64,000 nucleotides of DNA from JAJXWB01 sp046349215 (GTDB lineage: Bacteria > Pseudomonadota > Alphaproteobacteria > Rhizobiales > Beijerinckiaceae): positions 62,001-126,000 of the forward strand of contig JAXMCV010000001.1 in the NCBI GenBank assembly GCA_046349215.1, written 5' to 3'. The position numbers and the translations under genes were made by a program. A model generated the notes under the pieces. It worked only from the letters and a program-made list of their open reading frames with translations. It did not search any database and was not told the DNA's origin. Shown here in pieces: positions 17,344 to 26,617 of the stretch. The first letter of the stretch is position 1. Every line of letters begins with the position of its first letter.

Positions 17344-18579
17344 ATGCCCCCCAAGAACCTCCTGCCGGTCGCCGACGCATTGAAGCGCGTGCTGGACGCC
17401 GCAAGTCCGATCGCCGACGTCGAGACCATTGCGCTGCGCGAGGCCTTCGGCCGCACGCTGGCGCGCGATCTTCTCGCCACGCGCACGCAGCCGCCGTTCG
17501 ACGTCTCGGCCATGGACGGATACGGCGTGCGCCACGCCGACATTTCCACGCCCGGCGCGCGTGTGAAACTGGTGGGTGAAGCGGCGGCGGGGCGCAGCTT
17601 CCCGGGCGAGGTCAAGGCCGGCGAATGCGTGCGCATCTTCACCGGCGCGCCTGTGCCTCCCGGCGTCGACACGATCCTCATCCAGGAAGATTCGATCGTC
17701 GAAGGCGACATGATTGGCGCATCCGAGCTTCCGCGCGCGGGAAAAAACATCCGGCCGTCCGGCCTCGACTTTCGCGCGGGCGAAACAGGCCTTGCGGCCG
17801 GCGTGCGGCTCGGCCCGGCGGAACTCGCGCTCGCCGCCGCCATGAACCATGCGCTGCTGCCGGTCACACGCCGCCCGCGCGTCGCCATTCTCGCGACAGG
17901 CGACGAACTCGTCGTTCCGGGCGAGACGCCCGGGCCCGACCAGATCGTCTGCTCCAACACGTTTTCGACGGCGGCCTATGTCGAAGGCGCGGGCGCGGAG
18001 GTCTTCGATCTCGGCATCGCCGGCGACCGTTTCGCCGATCTCGAACGCGCCATCGCGCAGGCGCGCGCCATCAAGGCCGACGTGCTCGTCACGCTCGGCG
18101 GCGCGTCCGTCGGCGACCACGACCTCGTGCAATCCGCGCTCGCGAAGGAAGGCATGCAACTCGGCTTCTGGCGGATCGCCATGCGGCCGGGCAAGCCGCT
18201 GATCCACGGCGCGCTGGGCGACATGCAGATCATGGGCCTGCCAGGCAATCCCGTGTCTTCGATCGTCTGCGCGCTGATCTTCCTCATCCCGCTCGTGCGC
18301 AAGCTTTCGGGCGACCGAGACGCCGGCGGCGACCGCTCGCAGCCGGCGATCCTTGGCAGCGATCTCAAGGCCAACGACCAGCGCATGGATTTTTTACGCG
18401 CGACGTTGTCGCGCGACGCGCAGGGGCGCGTGGTGGCGACGCCGCACGAGCTGCAGGATTCCTCGCTGCTGAGCATCTTCTCGCGCTCGCAGGCGCTGCT
18501 GCTGCGCGAGGCGCATGCGCCGGCGGCCAGGGCCGGCGATCCGTGCCGGATGATCCGGCTGGAGCGAGGCGGGTTCTAG
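17344..18579 (+). CDS. moeA: Molybdopterin molybdenumtransferase
   Basis: Inserts molybdate into adenylylated molybdopterin. 411 residues. Motifs seen: SAMDGYGVR in domain III, FTGAPVPPGVDTI, the MPT-binding domain with ATGDELV and TLGGASVGDHD, and LPGNPVSS, then a C-terminal beta domain (domain IV). ATG 17344 is preferred over the in-frame start at 17323 because GAGGA lies ten bases ahead and the upstream part belongs to the repeat edge. Confidence 0.95.
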   Translation: MPPKNLLPVADALKRVLDAASPIADVETIALREAFGRTLARDLLATRTQPPFDVSAMDGYGVRHADISTPGARVKLVGEAAAGRSFPGEVKAGECVRIFTGAPVPPGVDTILIQEDSIVEGDMIGASELPRAGKNIRPSGLDFRAGETGLAAGVRLGPAELALAAAMNHALLPVTRRPRVAILATGDELVVPGETPGPDQIVCSNTFSTAAYVEGAGAEVFDLGIAGDRFADLERAIAQARAIKADVLVTLGGASVGDHDLVQSALAKEGMQLGFWRIAMRPGKPLIHGALGDMQIMGLPGNPVSSIVCALIFLIPLVRKLSGDRDAGGDRSQPAILGSDLKANDQRMDFLRATLSRDAQGRVVATPHELQDSSLLSIFSRSQALLLREAHAPAARAGDPCRMIRLERGGF

Positions 18580-18594
18580 AACGAACTCCCGCTA

Positions 18595-18674
18595 TGTCAT
18601 ACCCGCGCAAGCGGGTATCCAGTTCCCCAATCGAGCAAGGCTAGGGAACCGGGTTCCCGCTTTCGCGGGAACGA
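18595..18674. repeat. Palindromic intergenic repeat, family B copy 1
   Basis: TGTCATACCCGCGCAAGCGGGTATCCAGTTCC at the left is matched by an inverted GGTTCCCGCTTTCGCGGGAACGAC at the right, so each arm is itself a small hairpin. It lies between the convergent moeA and SDR genes and may serve both as a transcript end. Related copies at 21014 and 57664. Confidence 0.85.
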
Positions 18675-18677
18675 CAC

Positions 18678-19514
18678 TCACCCCAGCCCCAGCGCCGCCT
18701 TGGTCTGGCGCAACTGCTCCTGGTGCAGCGAATAATTCTTGCCGCCGATGACGCCGCCATCGACGACGATGTCGGTGGCGTTGATGAAACTGCCGCGATC
18801 CGAGCACAGGAACAGCACGCATTGCGCGATGTCTTCCGGCAATCCCGCACGCGGAATGGGCTGCGCCTTGGCGAAACCGTCCTTCATGTGCTCGGCGATC
18901 TGGTCGGCCTTGCCCGTCTCCATGCCGAGCGCCTTGGCGAGAATGCCGGTCGCGATCGCGCCGGGCGAGACCGACGTCACGCGCACGTTGCTCTCGCCGA
19001 GTTCCATGCCAGCGCAGACGGTCAGGTGCTTCACCGCCGCCTTGGCCGCGCCGTAGATCATCGACGAGGAATAGCCGGCGAGATGGCCGGCGATCGACGC
19101 ATTGTTGACGATGGCGCCGGACTTCTGCGCGATCATCACCTTGCCGACGTGCTTGAGGCCGAGCATGACAGAGCGCACGAGCAGCGCCATCGCGTCGTCG
19201 AAGCCCTGCACGTCGACCGAGGTGATCGAGCCGGTCGGCGCCGGGCCTCCGGCGTTGTTGAACAAGGCGTCGATGCGCCCGAATTTCTTCTGCGTCTCCT
19301 CGACGACGCGTATCCAGTCGGCTTCCAGCGTCGCGTCGGCCCGCACGAACAGGGCGTTGGCGCCGATCTTCTTCGCCAGCGCCTCGCCCTCTGCGACGCG
19401 CCGCCCGGTGAACACGACCCTTGCGCCCTCCTCGACGAAGAGTTCCGCCGTGCGTGCGCCGATGCCGCTCGTGCCGCCCGTGATGATCGCAACCTTGCCG
19501 TCCACCAGACCCAT
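18678..19514 (-). CDS. Short-chain dehydrogenase/reductase
   Basis: 278 residues, classical SDR with NAD(P)-binding TGGTSGIG, the NNAGG loop, catalytic Ser in NNASIAG and the Tyr-Lys pair in IYGAAK. The C-terminal SPGAIATG and VDGGVIGG are also canonical. Substrate unknown. ATG 19514 starts directly before the Rossmann strand (MGLVDGKVAIITGG). It is inserted between moeA and lexA and runs opposite to them. Confidence 0.9.
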   Translation of the reverse strand: MGLVDGKVAIITGGTSGIGARTAELFVEEGARVVFTGRRVAEGEALAKKIGANALFVRADATLEADWIRVVEETQKKFGRIDALFNNAGGPAPTGSITSVDVQGFDDAMALLVRSVMLGLKHVGKVMIAQKSGAIVNNASIAGHLAGYSSSMIYGAAKAAVKHLTVCAGMELGESNVRVTSVSPGAIATGILAKALGMETGKADQIAEHMKDGFAKAQPIPRAGLPEDIAQCVLFLCSDRGSFINATDIVVDGGVIGGKNYSLHQEQLRQTKAALGLG

Positions 19515-19655
19515 GTCCGCCTCCCGTTTGGGGCAGGTTGGTCCGGCGGCCGCCACCCGTCAATGCAATGCGTTTCGCGCCATGGGTTTAACAGAAAGGC
19601 AATCGGCTCGGGCGATCATCGCGCCAGTTTCGCAACCGGTCGAGCCGGGGACGCC

Positions 19656-20138
19656 ATGAGCAAGTTCGCCATCAATCCCAACGCCCTTCCTTCGGAAGCC
19701 GCCGAAGAGCGCGCCGCGCTCGAGCGCGACAACGCGCATCTGCATCATTTCGACGACGACGGCGCCGGCGCCGATTATCAGGTTCCGAAGGGCGGCGCGC
19801 CCCTGCCGCCGGCCATGTTCGTGCCCGACCCGCGCTATCCGCACGGCGACATCGACGAGATCGAGGAGGGCATCGCCGCCCTGAAGCGGCTCGCCGCCGA
19901 GGGCCGCAGGGAGCCCGCGAAGGCGCCCGCGCCCGCGCCGAAACCCGCCGCCGCGAACCCGCCCGCCAGGCCGCCCCTCAAGGCGCAGGACCACCCGCTG
20001 ATCGCCTCGCTGATCGTCGCCCTGCCCTCGCCGGGCGATTCCTGGCCGGAAGCCGACCGGGCCGCGTGGCTGAAGGCCGCCGAGGGCATTCTGGCCCTGG
20101 TCTATCCGGCAGCAAAGGATGGCCAGAAGGCGGCGTGA
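19656..20138 (+). CDS. Hypothetical protein with Pro/Ala-rich linker
   Basis: 160 residues without signal peptide or membrane segment. An acidic N-terminal half (residues 1-85, with PDPRYPHGDIDEIEEGI) is joined by an Ala/Pro-rich linker (about 88-110) to a C-terminal segment rich in Trp and Leu (SWPEADRAAWLKAAEGILAL). I recognise no family. It lies about 160 bases upstream of the lexA coding start, in the same direction, with the lexA promoter in between. Confidence 0.65.
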   Translation: MSKFAINPNALPSEAAEERAALERDNAHLHHFDDDGAGADYQVPKGGAPLPPAMFVPDPRYPHGDIDEIEEGIAALKRLAAEGRREPAKAPAPAPKPAAANPPARPPLKAQDHPLIASLIVALPSPGDSWPEADRAAWLKAAEGILALVYPAAKDGQKAA

Positions 20139-20173
20139 CCGCCGGAAGCCCCGCGAAACGCCCGACCGCGCGC

Positions 20174-20220
20174 TTGACGGAACGCATGGCGAACAGATAG
20201 TGTTTGTTCATGCTTTGTTT
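20174..20220 (+). promoter_or_regulatory. lexA promoter with LexA boxes
   Basis: A perfect alphaproteobacterial SOS box, GAAC-N7-GAAC, occupies 20180-20194. It lies in the spacer between a TTGACG -35 (20174-20179) and a GATAGT -10 (20196-20201). A second, imperfect direct repeat GTTC-N7-GTTT follows at 20206-20220. LexA bound here would block its own transcription. Confidence 0.85.
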
Positions 20221-20298
20221 AGCAGCGCGATTCAGTGTACGGGCGTTTGGACGGCGTGACGCGATTCGCGCGCGCAGGGGCGAAAGGGCTTTTCCGAC

Positions 20299-20997
20299 AT
20301 GCTGACCCGCAAGCAGAGCGAATTGCTGCGTTTCATCCACGAACGGTTGAAGGAAACGGGCGTGCCGCCCTCCTTCGACGAGATGAAGGACGCGCTCGAC
20401 CTGCGCTCCAAGTCCGGCATCCACCGGCTCATCATGGCGCTCGAGGAGCGCGGCTTCATCCGCCGCCTGCCCAACCGCGCCCGCGCGCTGGAAGTGCTGC
20501 GCCTGCCCGAATCCGCCACGCCCGGCCCGACACGCGCCCGCTTCGCGCCCTCCGTCATCGAGGGCAATCTCGGCCGCACGCGCGCCGCCCCGGCGGCCAC
20601 CGACGACGGGCCGATGCACGTGTCGATCCCGGTCATGGGCCGCATCGCCGCCGGCACGCCCATCTCGGCCATCCAGAGCCGCAGCCACACCATTCCCATG
20701 CCGCCGGACTTTCTGGCCTCGGGCGATCATTTCGCGCTCGAGGTGCGCGGCGATTCCATGATCGAGGCCGGCATCTTCGAGGGCGACACGGTCATCGTGA
20801 AGAAGCAGGACACGGCGGACACGGGCGACATCGTCGTGGCGCTGATCGACGACGAGGAAGCGACCCTGAAGCGCCTGCGCAAGCGCGGCGCCTCGATCGC
20901 GCTGGAAGCCGCCAATCCCGCCTACGAGACGCGGATTTTCGGGCCGGACCGCGTCCGCATCCAGGGCAAGCTGGTGAGCCTGCTCCGGAAGTATTGA
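20299..20997 (+). CDS. lexA: LexA repressor
   Basis: SOS master repressor. 232 residues: winged helix-turn-helix (MLTRKQSELLRFIHERLKE, PPSFDEMKDALDLRSKSGIH) and a C-terminal S24 peptidase domain. The self-cleavage Ala-Gly is in RIAAGTPIS, the nucleophile serine in RGDSMIEAGI and the general-base lysine in ATLKRLRK. Autoregulation is supported by the boxes upstream. Another LexA box occurs in this window at 54795-54809. Confidence 0.98.
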   Translation: MLTRKQSELLRFIHERLKETGVPPSFDEMKDALDLRSKSGIHRLIMALEERGFIRRLPNRARALEVLRLPESATPGPTRARFAPSVIEGNLGRTRAAPAATDDGPMHVSIPVMGRIAAGTPISAIQSRSHTIPMPPDFLASGDHFALEVRGDSMIEAGIFEGDTVIVKKQDTADTGDIVVALIDDEEATLKRLRKRGASIALEAANPAYETRIFGPDRVRIQGKLVSLLRKY

Positions 20998-21013
20998 GAC
21001 GGCGACGCTCGCC

Positions 21014-21146
21014 TGTCATTCCCGCGAAAGCGGGAATCCAGTTCCCCGGCTTGTGGACGGGACCGCTGCGGCCAATGAGGCCTGCGCCCTGCGCGCACAA
21101 TCTGGATCACCGCTTTCTGGATCCCCGCTTTCGCGGGGATGACATT
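21014..21146. repeat. Palindromic intergenic repeat, family B copy 2
   Basis: TGTCATTCCCGCGAAAGCGGGAATCCAGTTCC at the left and an inverted CTGGATCCCCGCTTTCGCGGGGATGACA at the right enclose about 70 bases. Found between convergent lexA and gltA. Confidence 0.85.
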
Positions 21147-21186
21147 GCTGCGCCGCCAGCGCGCAACGGGCGCCTCCCAAGACAAA

Positions 21187-21210
21187 AGGCCCGCGGTTTC
21201 CCGCGGGCCT
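21187..21210 (-). terminator. Rho-independent terminator of gltA
   Basis: AGGCCCGCGG and CCGCGGGCCT form a perfect 10-bp stem with a four-base loop; on the minus strand it is followed by TTTTGT. It lies 26 bases past the gltA stop. Confidence 0.88.
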
Positions 21211-21235
21211 CTGCATTTCAGACGTCCGACGAAGC

Positions 21236-22525
21236 TCAGCGCTTGGAGGTCGGCACGTAGTCGCGGCGCGGCGCGCCCGTGTAGAGCTGGCGCGGACGGC
21301 CGATCTTCTGGCCCGGATCCTCGATCATCTCGCGCCATTGCGCGATCCAGCCGACGGTGCGCGCCAGCGCGAACAGCACGGTGAACATCGAGGTCGGGAA
21401 GCCCATCGCCTTCAGCGTGATGCCCGAATAGAAGTCGATGTTCGGGTAGAGCTTCTTCTCGATGAAATATTCGTCGTGCAGCGCGATGCGCTCGAGTTCG
21501 ACCGCCACGTCCAGCAGCGGGTCGTCCTTGATGCCGAGTTCGCTCAGCACCTCGTGCGCCGTCTTCTGCATGATCTTCGCGCGCGGGTCGTAATTCTTGT
21601 ACACGCGATGGCCGAAACCCATCAGGCGGAACGGATCGTTCTTGTCCTTCGCCTTGGCGACGAATTTCGGAATGTTCTCGACCGAGCCGATCTCCGCGAG
21701 CATGGCCAGCGCGGCTTCGTTGGCGCCGCCGTGCGAGGGACCCCACAGGCAGGCGATGCCGGCCGCGATGCAGGCGAAGGGATTGGCGCCCGACGAACCG
21801 GCGAGACGCACCGTCGAGGTCGAGGCGTTCTGCTCATGGTCGGCGTGCAGGATGAAGATGCGGTCGAGCGCGCGCGAGAGGATCGGGTTGACCTTGTATT
21901 CCTCGCACGGCACGGCGAAGCACATGCGCAGGAAGTTCGACGTGTAGTCGAGATCGTTGCGCGGATAGATGAAGGGCTGGCCGATCGTGTACTTGTAGGC
22001 CATCGCCGCCAGCGTCGGCACTTTCGCGATCATGCGGATCGAGGCGATCATGCGCTGCTGCGGATCGGAAATGTCGGTCGAGTCGTGATAGAAGGCCGAC
22101 AGCGCGCCGACGGAGGCGACCATGACCGCCATGGGATGCGCGTCGCGGCGGAAGCCCTGGAAGAAGCGGGCCATCTGCTCGTGCACCATCGTGTGGCGCG
22201 TCACGCGATAGTCGAAATCGGCCTTCTGCGCGGCCGTCGGCAATTCGCCGTACAGCAGCAGGTAGCAGGTCTCGAGAAAATCGCCGTGCTCGGCGACCTG
22301 GTCGATCGGATAGCCGCGATAGAGCAGCACGCCCTCGTCGCCGTCGATGTAGGTGATCTTCGACTCGCAGCTCGCCGTCGAGGTGAAGCCGGGATCGTAA
22401 GTGAACATCCCGGTCTTGCCGTAGAACGAGCCGATATCGAGCACGGACGGCCCGATCGTGCCCGGAAGCACCTTCGTGTCGTAGCTCTTTTCGCCGATCT
22501 TGATGGAACCCGTGCTGTCGGTCAT
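21236..22525 (-). CDS. gltA: Citrate synthase (type II)
   Basis: Condenses acetyl-CoA and oxaloacetate. 429 residues, the size of hexameric proteobacterial type II enzymes. Active-site regions WGPSHGGANEAA and GFGHRVYKNYDPRA are present, as are YRGYPIDQVA and the C-terminal arginine-containing PRQLYTG segment. Monocistronic with its own terminator; upstream lies a 223-base gap to gltX. Confidence 0.98.
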   Translation of the reverse strand: MTDSTGSIKIGEKSYDTKVLPGTIGPSVLDIGSFYGKTGMFTYDPGFTSTASCESKITYIDGDEGVLLYRGYPIDQVAEHGDFLETCYLLLYGELPTAAQKADFDYRVTRHTMVHEQMARFFQGFRRDAHPMAVMVASVGALSAFYHDSTDISDPQQRMIASIRMIAKVPTLAAMAYKYTIGQPFIYPRNDLDYTSNFLRMCFAVPCEEYKVNPILSRALDRIFILHADHEQNASTSTVRLAGSSGANPFACIAAGIACLWGPSHGGANEAALAMLAEIGSVENIPKFVAKAKDKNDPFRLMGFGHRVYKNYDPRAKIMQKTAHEVLSELGIKDDPLLDVAVELERIALHDEYFIEKKLYPNIDFYSGITLKAMGFPTSMFTVLFALARTVGWIAQWREMIEDPGQKIGRPRQLYTGAPRRDYVPTSKR

Positions 22526-22748
22526 ACGCCGCCCCTTCTCTTCAGGGCCGACCAGGCGGCGCGCGATTCACGCAGCGGCGACGCTGCGCCACGCGGCCGG
22601 AAAATCGGCTTTTGTGCGTTGCATTAGAGCTATCCCATTGCCTGCTGGCATTCAAGCGGACGAAGGCCTCCGGGACACTCGACTTTTAGCCGGGACGGTT
22701 TACGCGACGGCGCCGAAACGGACGGGATTTGCGCCCTTCGTTCGGGCC

Positions 22749-24182
22749 TCAGGCCTTCGCCTGGTCGCCGATGCGCGCCAGGCTTTCCTCGCGCCCCAGC
22801 ACTTCCAGAACGTCGAAAATGCCGGGCGAGGTCGTCTTGCCGGTCAGCGCGGCGCGCAAAGGCTGGGCGAGGTCGCCGAGCTTGGCGCCTGTCTCCTCCG
22901 CCTGCGCGCGCACTGCGCCTTCGGTCGCCGCCGCCGTCCATTCCGGCAGCGATTCCAGCCGCGGCAGGAGCGCCGCCAAATGCGCCCTGCCCCTGGCGAC
23001 GAGTTCGGACGCCTTGGCTTCCATCGGCAGCGGACGCTGCGCGAACAGATAATCGGCGCCGTCGGAAAGCTGCACGAGCGTCTTGGCGCGCTCCTTCAGG
23101 CCCGGCATGGCGGCGCGCAATTGCGCGCGCTTATTCTCGTCCAGCGCGGCGAGTTTCTGCGGCCCGTTCGGCAGGAAGGGCAGCGTGTCGATCAAAGCCT
23201 GCGTCAATTCGCCGTCGTCGGCGGCGCGCATGTAATGGCCGTTCATGTTCTCGAGCTTGACGAAGTCGAAGCGCGCCGGCGAACGGTGCACCTGCGCCAG
23301 GTCGAAGGCCTCGATCATGTCTTCGGTCGAGAAGAATTCGCGGTCGCCCTGGCTCCAGCCGAGGCGCACGAGATAATTGCGGAGCGCGGCCGGCAGGTAG
23401 CCCATGGCGCGATAGGCGTCGACGCCGAGCGCGCCGTGGCGCTTCGACAGTTTCGCGCCGTCGGCGCCGTGGATCAGCGGAATGTGCGCCCAGGCGGGAA
23501 TGTCCCAGCCCATCGCCTGGTAGATGTGCGTCTGGCGCGCGGCGTTGGTGAGATGGTCGTCGCCGCGGATGATCTGCGTGACGCCCATGTCGTGATCGTC
23601 GACGACGACGGCCAGCATGTAGGTCGGCGTTCCGTCCGAGCGCAGCAGGATCAGGTCGTCGAGATCCTTGTTCGGAAACACGACGCGGCCCTGCACGGAA
23701 TCCTCGATGACCGTCTCGCCTTCCTGCGGCGCCTTGAGGCGCACCACGGGCTTCAGTCCCTTCGCCGCGGCGGCGTCGCGGTCCGCCTGCGCGGCGTCGC
23801 GCCAGCGTCCGTCGTAGCGCGGCGGCCGGCCCTCCTTGCGCGCCAGTTCGCGCATGGCCGTCAGTTCGTCCGGCGTCGCGTAGCAATGATAGGCCTTGCC
23901 GGCGGCCAGCAGTTCGTTCGCGACCTCGGCGTGACGCCCGGCGCGCGCGAATTGATAGATGACCTCGCCGTCCCACTTGAGGCCGATCCAGTCGAGGCCA
24001 TCGATGATCTCCTTGATCGCGGCGTCCGTGGAACGCTCGCGATCGGTGTCCTCGATGCGCAGCAGCATCCTGCCGCCCGCCTTGCGGGCGAACAGCCAGT
24101 TGAACAGCGCCGTGCGCGCGCCGCCGATGTGCAGGAAGCCCGTCGGCGAGGGGGCGAAGCGGGTGACGACGGGCTTGGTCAT
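22749..24182 (-). CDS. gltX: Glutamyl-tRNA synthetase
   Basis: Class I synthetase charging tRNA-Glu. 477 residues. The HIGH-type motif is in PSPTGFLHIGGARTAL and the KMSKS-type motif in AKLSKRHGAL; LRIEDTDRERS is the glutamate-site stretch. A long upstream open frame is compositional, and ATG 24182 (MTKPVVTRFAPSPTG) is the conserved start. Divergent from comEC. Confidence 0.97.
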   Translation of the reverse strand: MTKPVVTRFAPSPTGFLHIGGARTALFNWLFARKAGGRMLLRIEDTDRERSTDAAIKEIIDGLDWIGLKWDGEVIYQFARAGRHAEVANELLAAGKAYHCYATPDELTAMRELARKEGRPPRYDGRWRDAAQADRDAAAAKGLKPVVRLKAPQEGETVIEDSVQGRVVFPNKDLDDLILLRSDGTPTYMLAVVVDDHDMGVTQIIRGDDHLTNAARQTHIYQAMGWDIPAWAHIPLIHGADGAKLSKRHGALGVDAYRAMGYLPAALRNYLVRLGWSQGDREFFSTEDMIEAFDLAQVHRSPARFDFVKLENMNGHYMRAADDGELTQALIDTLPFLPNGPQKLAALDENKRAQLRAAMPGLKERAKTLVQLSDGADYLFAQRPLPMEAKASELVARGRAHLAALLPRLESLPEWTAAATEGAVRAQAEETGAKLGDLAQPLRAALTGKTTSPGIFDVLEVLGREESLARIGDQAKA

Positions 24183-24352
24183 GGGCGGCCTTGGACGGGT
24201 CGGCAGTCGGCGCGGGGCGCTGCGGCGACGCTTGGACGGGAAAATCCGAAATTCGCCGCTGCGCGACGAAGGGCGCCCCTGTAACATGGGTGGACGCGGG
24301 CAAAAAGGGGCGGAGAATTTGGAGCGCCCCGGAGCCTGCAAAGGGCTGAAGC

Positions 24353-26617
24353 GTGGCGAAAATTGCCGTCGAACCGCTTGCTCAGGAAGGCGCCGCCGCG
24401 CCTTCGCGTTTTTTCGCGCGCCTGTCCGGCGCCATCCGAGGCATGCACGGGCGGTTCGCCGCCGCCCTCGAGGAGGAGCGGGCCTGGCGGCGTCCGGCGC
24501 TCTGGCTGCCGGTCGCGGCCGGCGCGGGCGCGATCCTGTCGCTGACCGCCGAGACCGAGCCGTCGCTGCCGGTCGCCGCCCTGTTGCTGGCGGCGTTTTC
24601 CGCCCTCGCCTTCCTCGTCCGGTCGCGTCGCGCGCCGTTCGCGCTGGCGCTGGCGCTGGCGGCGGCCGCCGCCGGCTTCGTGGCGCAGGGCTGGCGCACG
24701 GCGCGCGTGGCGGCGCCCGTCGTCGCCCGACCCTTCGCGACCGAGATTTCAGGCTTCGTCGAGCAGGTCGATCTGCGCCGCGCCGGCGCGCGTTTCGTGC
24801 TGCGGCTGACATCGGCGCAAGGCTACACCGACGCAGACCTGCCGAAGCGTGTGCGGCTGACGACGCGCCAGCGCCCCGATATCGTAGCCGGCGATCACAT
24901 CGCGCTGAAGGCCCGCCTGCTGCCGCCGGCCCGCGCCGCCCTGCCCGGCGGCTACGATTTCGCGCGCGACGCCTGGTTCGCCGGCCTCGGCGGCGTCGGC
25001 AACGCGCTCGGCCGCATCGAGAAGACCGACGCGCCGGAGGCGGCGCCCCTGTCGCTGCGATTCTTCGCCGCCGTCGACCGCTATCGCAACGCGCTGGTCG
25101 AGCGCGTGACCGACCGCCTGCCCGGCGACACCGGCGCGATCGCCGCCGCGATGGTGGCGGGCAACCGCGATTTCCTGTCGCCCGCCGCGCGCGAACTGAT
25201 CCGCGAGGCCGGCATCTTTCACATCATCACCATTTCCGGCGTTCAGATGACGCTGGTCGCCGGCATCTTCTTCGTCGGGCTGCGCCGCCTGCTGGCGCTG
25301 TCGCAGACGCTGGCGCTGAATTATCCGATCAAGAAATGGGCGGCGGGCTGCGCCATTCTCGCGGCCATCGCCTACGACCTCTTCACCGGCTCGCGCGTCG
25401 GCGCGGAGCGCGCGCTGGTCATGACGCTGATCCTGCTCGCCGCCGTCATCTTCGACCGGCCGTCGATCTCGATGCGCAACCTCGCGCTCGCTGCCATATT
25501 CGTCATCGCTTTCGAGCCGGAAGCGCTCATGGGCGCGAGTTTCCAATTGTCCTTCGCAGCGGTGGCCGCGCTGATCGCCGTCTGGGAATCACGCAGCGCG
25601 TGGCTGGCGCGCGAACGCGCGGCGCCCTTTGCGAACGCGCAGGCGGGGCGCGTCGGGGAATTTCTCGCATGGCTGTCGGCGTCGCGCTGGCATGGTCTCG
25701 GCGCCATGCTTTTCGCCACTTTCTGCGCGACGTCGGCGACCGCATCCTTCATGGCCGGCGATTTCCACGAACTCTCGCCCTATGTGCTGATCGGCAATCC
25801 ACTGACGCTCGCCATCATCGAATTCTTCGCCGTGCCCGCCGCGCTCGCCGGCGCGCTCCTTTATCCGCTCGGCCTCGACGCGCCGGTGTGGCTATGGCTC
25901 GGCCTCGGCATCGACATCATCACGACGGCCGCGCGCTGGCTCGCCGCCGCGCCCGCGTCCACCGTGCACCTGCGCGAATTTTCGTGGTGGGCGCTGCCCT
26001 TTCTCTCCCTCGCCGTCCTTTCCGCCGTCATCTGGCGCACCAATCTCCTGAAGGCGACGGCGATCCCGCTGGCGCTGATCGGGCTCGTCGGCGCTTTCTC
26101 CGGTCCGCGCTGGGACATTGCCGTGCAGTCGAACGGCGAGAGCGCGGCGATCCGCGGCGAAGACGGCAGGCTCGTGACGCTCGGCCGCCCGCAGGGCTTC
26201 ACGACGGAACAATGGCTGCGCGCCGACGCCGACGGTCGGGAAACGGATTCCGCGCGCATCCAGACCTGCGACCGGCAGGGCTGCACGGCGCGGACGCGCG
26301 ACGGCCTTGTCGTTGCATTCGTAAAGGAAGCCTCCGCCTTCGCCGAGGATTGCGCGCGCGCCAATATCGTCGTCACGCCGCTGTTTGCGCCCTCGGGCTG
26401 CGCGGCGGAGATCGTGGTCGACCGCCGCAGGCTGGAGGAGACGGGCGCGCTGACGATCAGTTTCGAGAGCGGCAGTACAGTCCTGCGCACGGCGCGCGCG
26501 CCGGGCGAGGATCGTCCGTGGTCGCGGCCGCCGAAGCGACGCGCGGAACGTGCGGTCGAACACGCGCGGCCCGGCGAGAGAGACGATAGTCTCGACCTAT
26601 GGACAAGACCCGACTGA
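24353..26617 (+). CDS. comEC: ComEC/Rec2-type DNA channel protein, GTG start
   Basis: 754-residue polytopic membrane protein. Hydrophobic N-terminus with a DUF4131-like segment, then the competence domain marked by GIFHIITISGVQMTLVAG and VGAERALVMTLILLA, with about ten membrane spans. The C-terminal part (about residues 580-754) aligns in place with the metallo-beta-lactamase-like domain but shows no HxHxDH metal motif. The family transports single-stranded DNA inward during transformation; whether this strain is competent is not shown. GTG 24353 is the likely start; no better ATG precedes the first helix. Confidence 0.9.
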   Translation: MAKIAVEPLAQEGAAAPSRFFARLSGAIRGMHGRFAAALEEERAWRRPALWLPVAAGAGAILSLTAETEPSLPVAALLLAAFSALAFLVRSRRAPFALALALAAAAAGFVAQGWRTARVAAPVVARPFATEISGFVEQVDLRRAGARFVLRLTSAQGYTDADLPKRVRLTTRQRPDIVAGDHIALKARLLPPARAALPGGYDFARDAWFAGLGGVGNALGRIEKTDAPEAAPLSLRFFAAVDRYRNALVERVTDRLPGDTGAIAAAMVAGNRDFLSPAARELIREAGIFHIITISGVQMTLVAGIFFVGLRRLLALSQTLALNYPIKKWAAGCAILAAIAYDLFTGSRVGAERALVMTLILLAAVIFDRPSISMRNLALAAIFVIAFEPEALMGASFQLSFAAVAALIAVWESRSAWLARERAAPFANAQAGRVGEFLAWLSASRWHGLGAMLFATFCATSATASFMAGDFHELSPYVLIGNPLTLAIIEFFAVPAALAGALLYPLGLDAPVWLWLGLGIDIITTAARWLAAAPASTVHLREFSWWALPFLSLAVLSAVIWRTNLLKATAIPLALIGLVGAFSGPRWDIAVQSNGESAAIRGEDGRLVTLGRPQGFTTEQWLRADADGRETDSARIQTCDRQGCTARTRDGLVVAFVKEASAFAEDCARANIVVTPLFAPSGCAAEIVVDRRRLEETGALTISFESGSTVLRTARAPGEDRPWSRPPKRRAERAVEHARPGERDDSLDLWTRPD

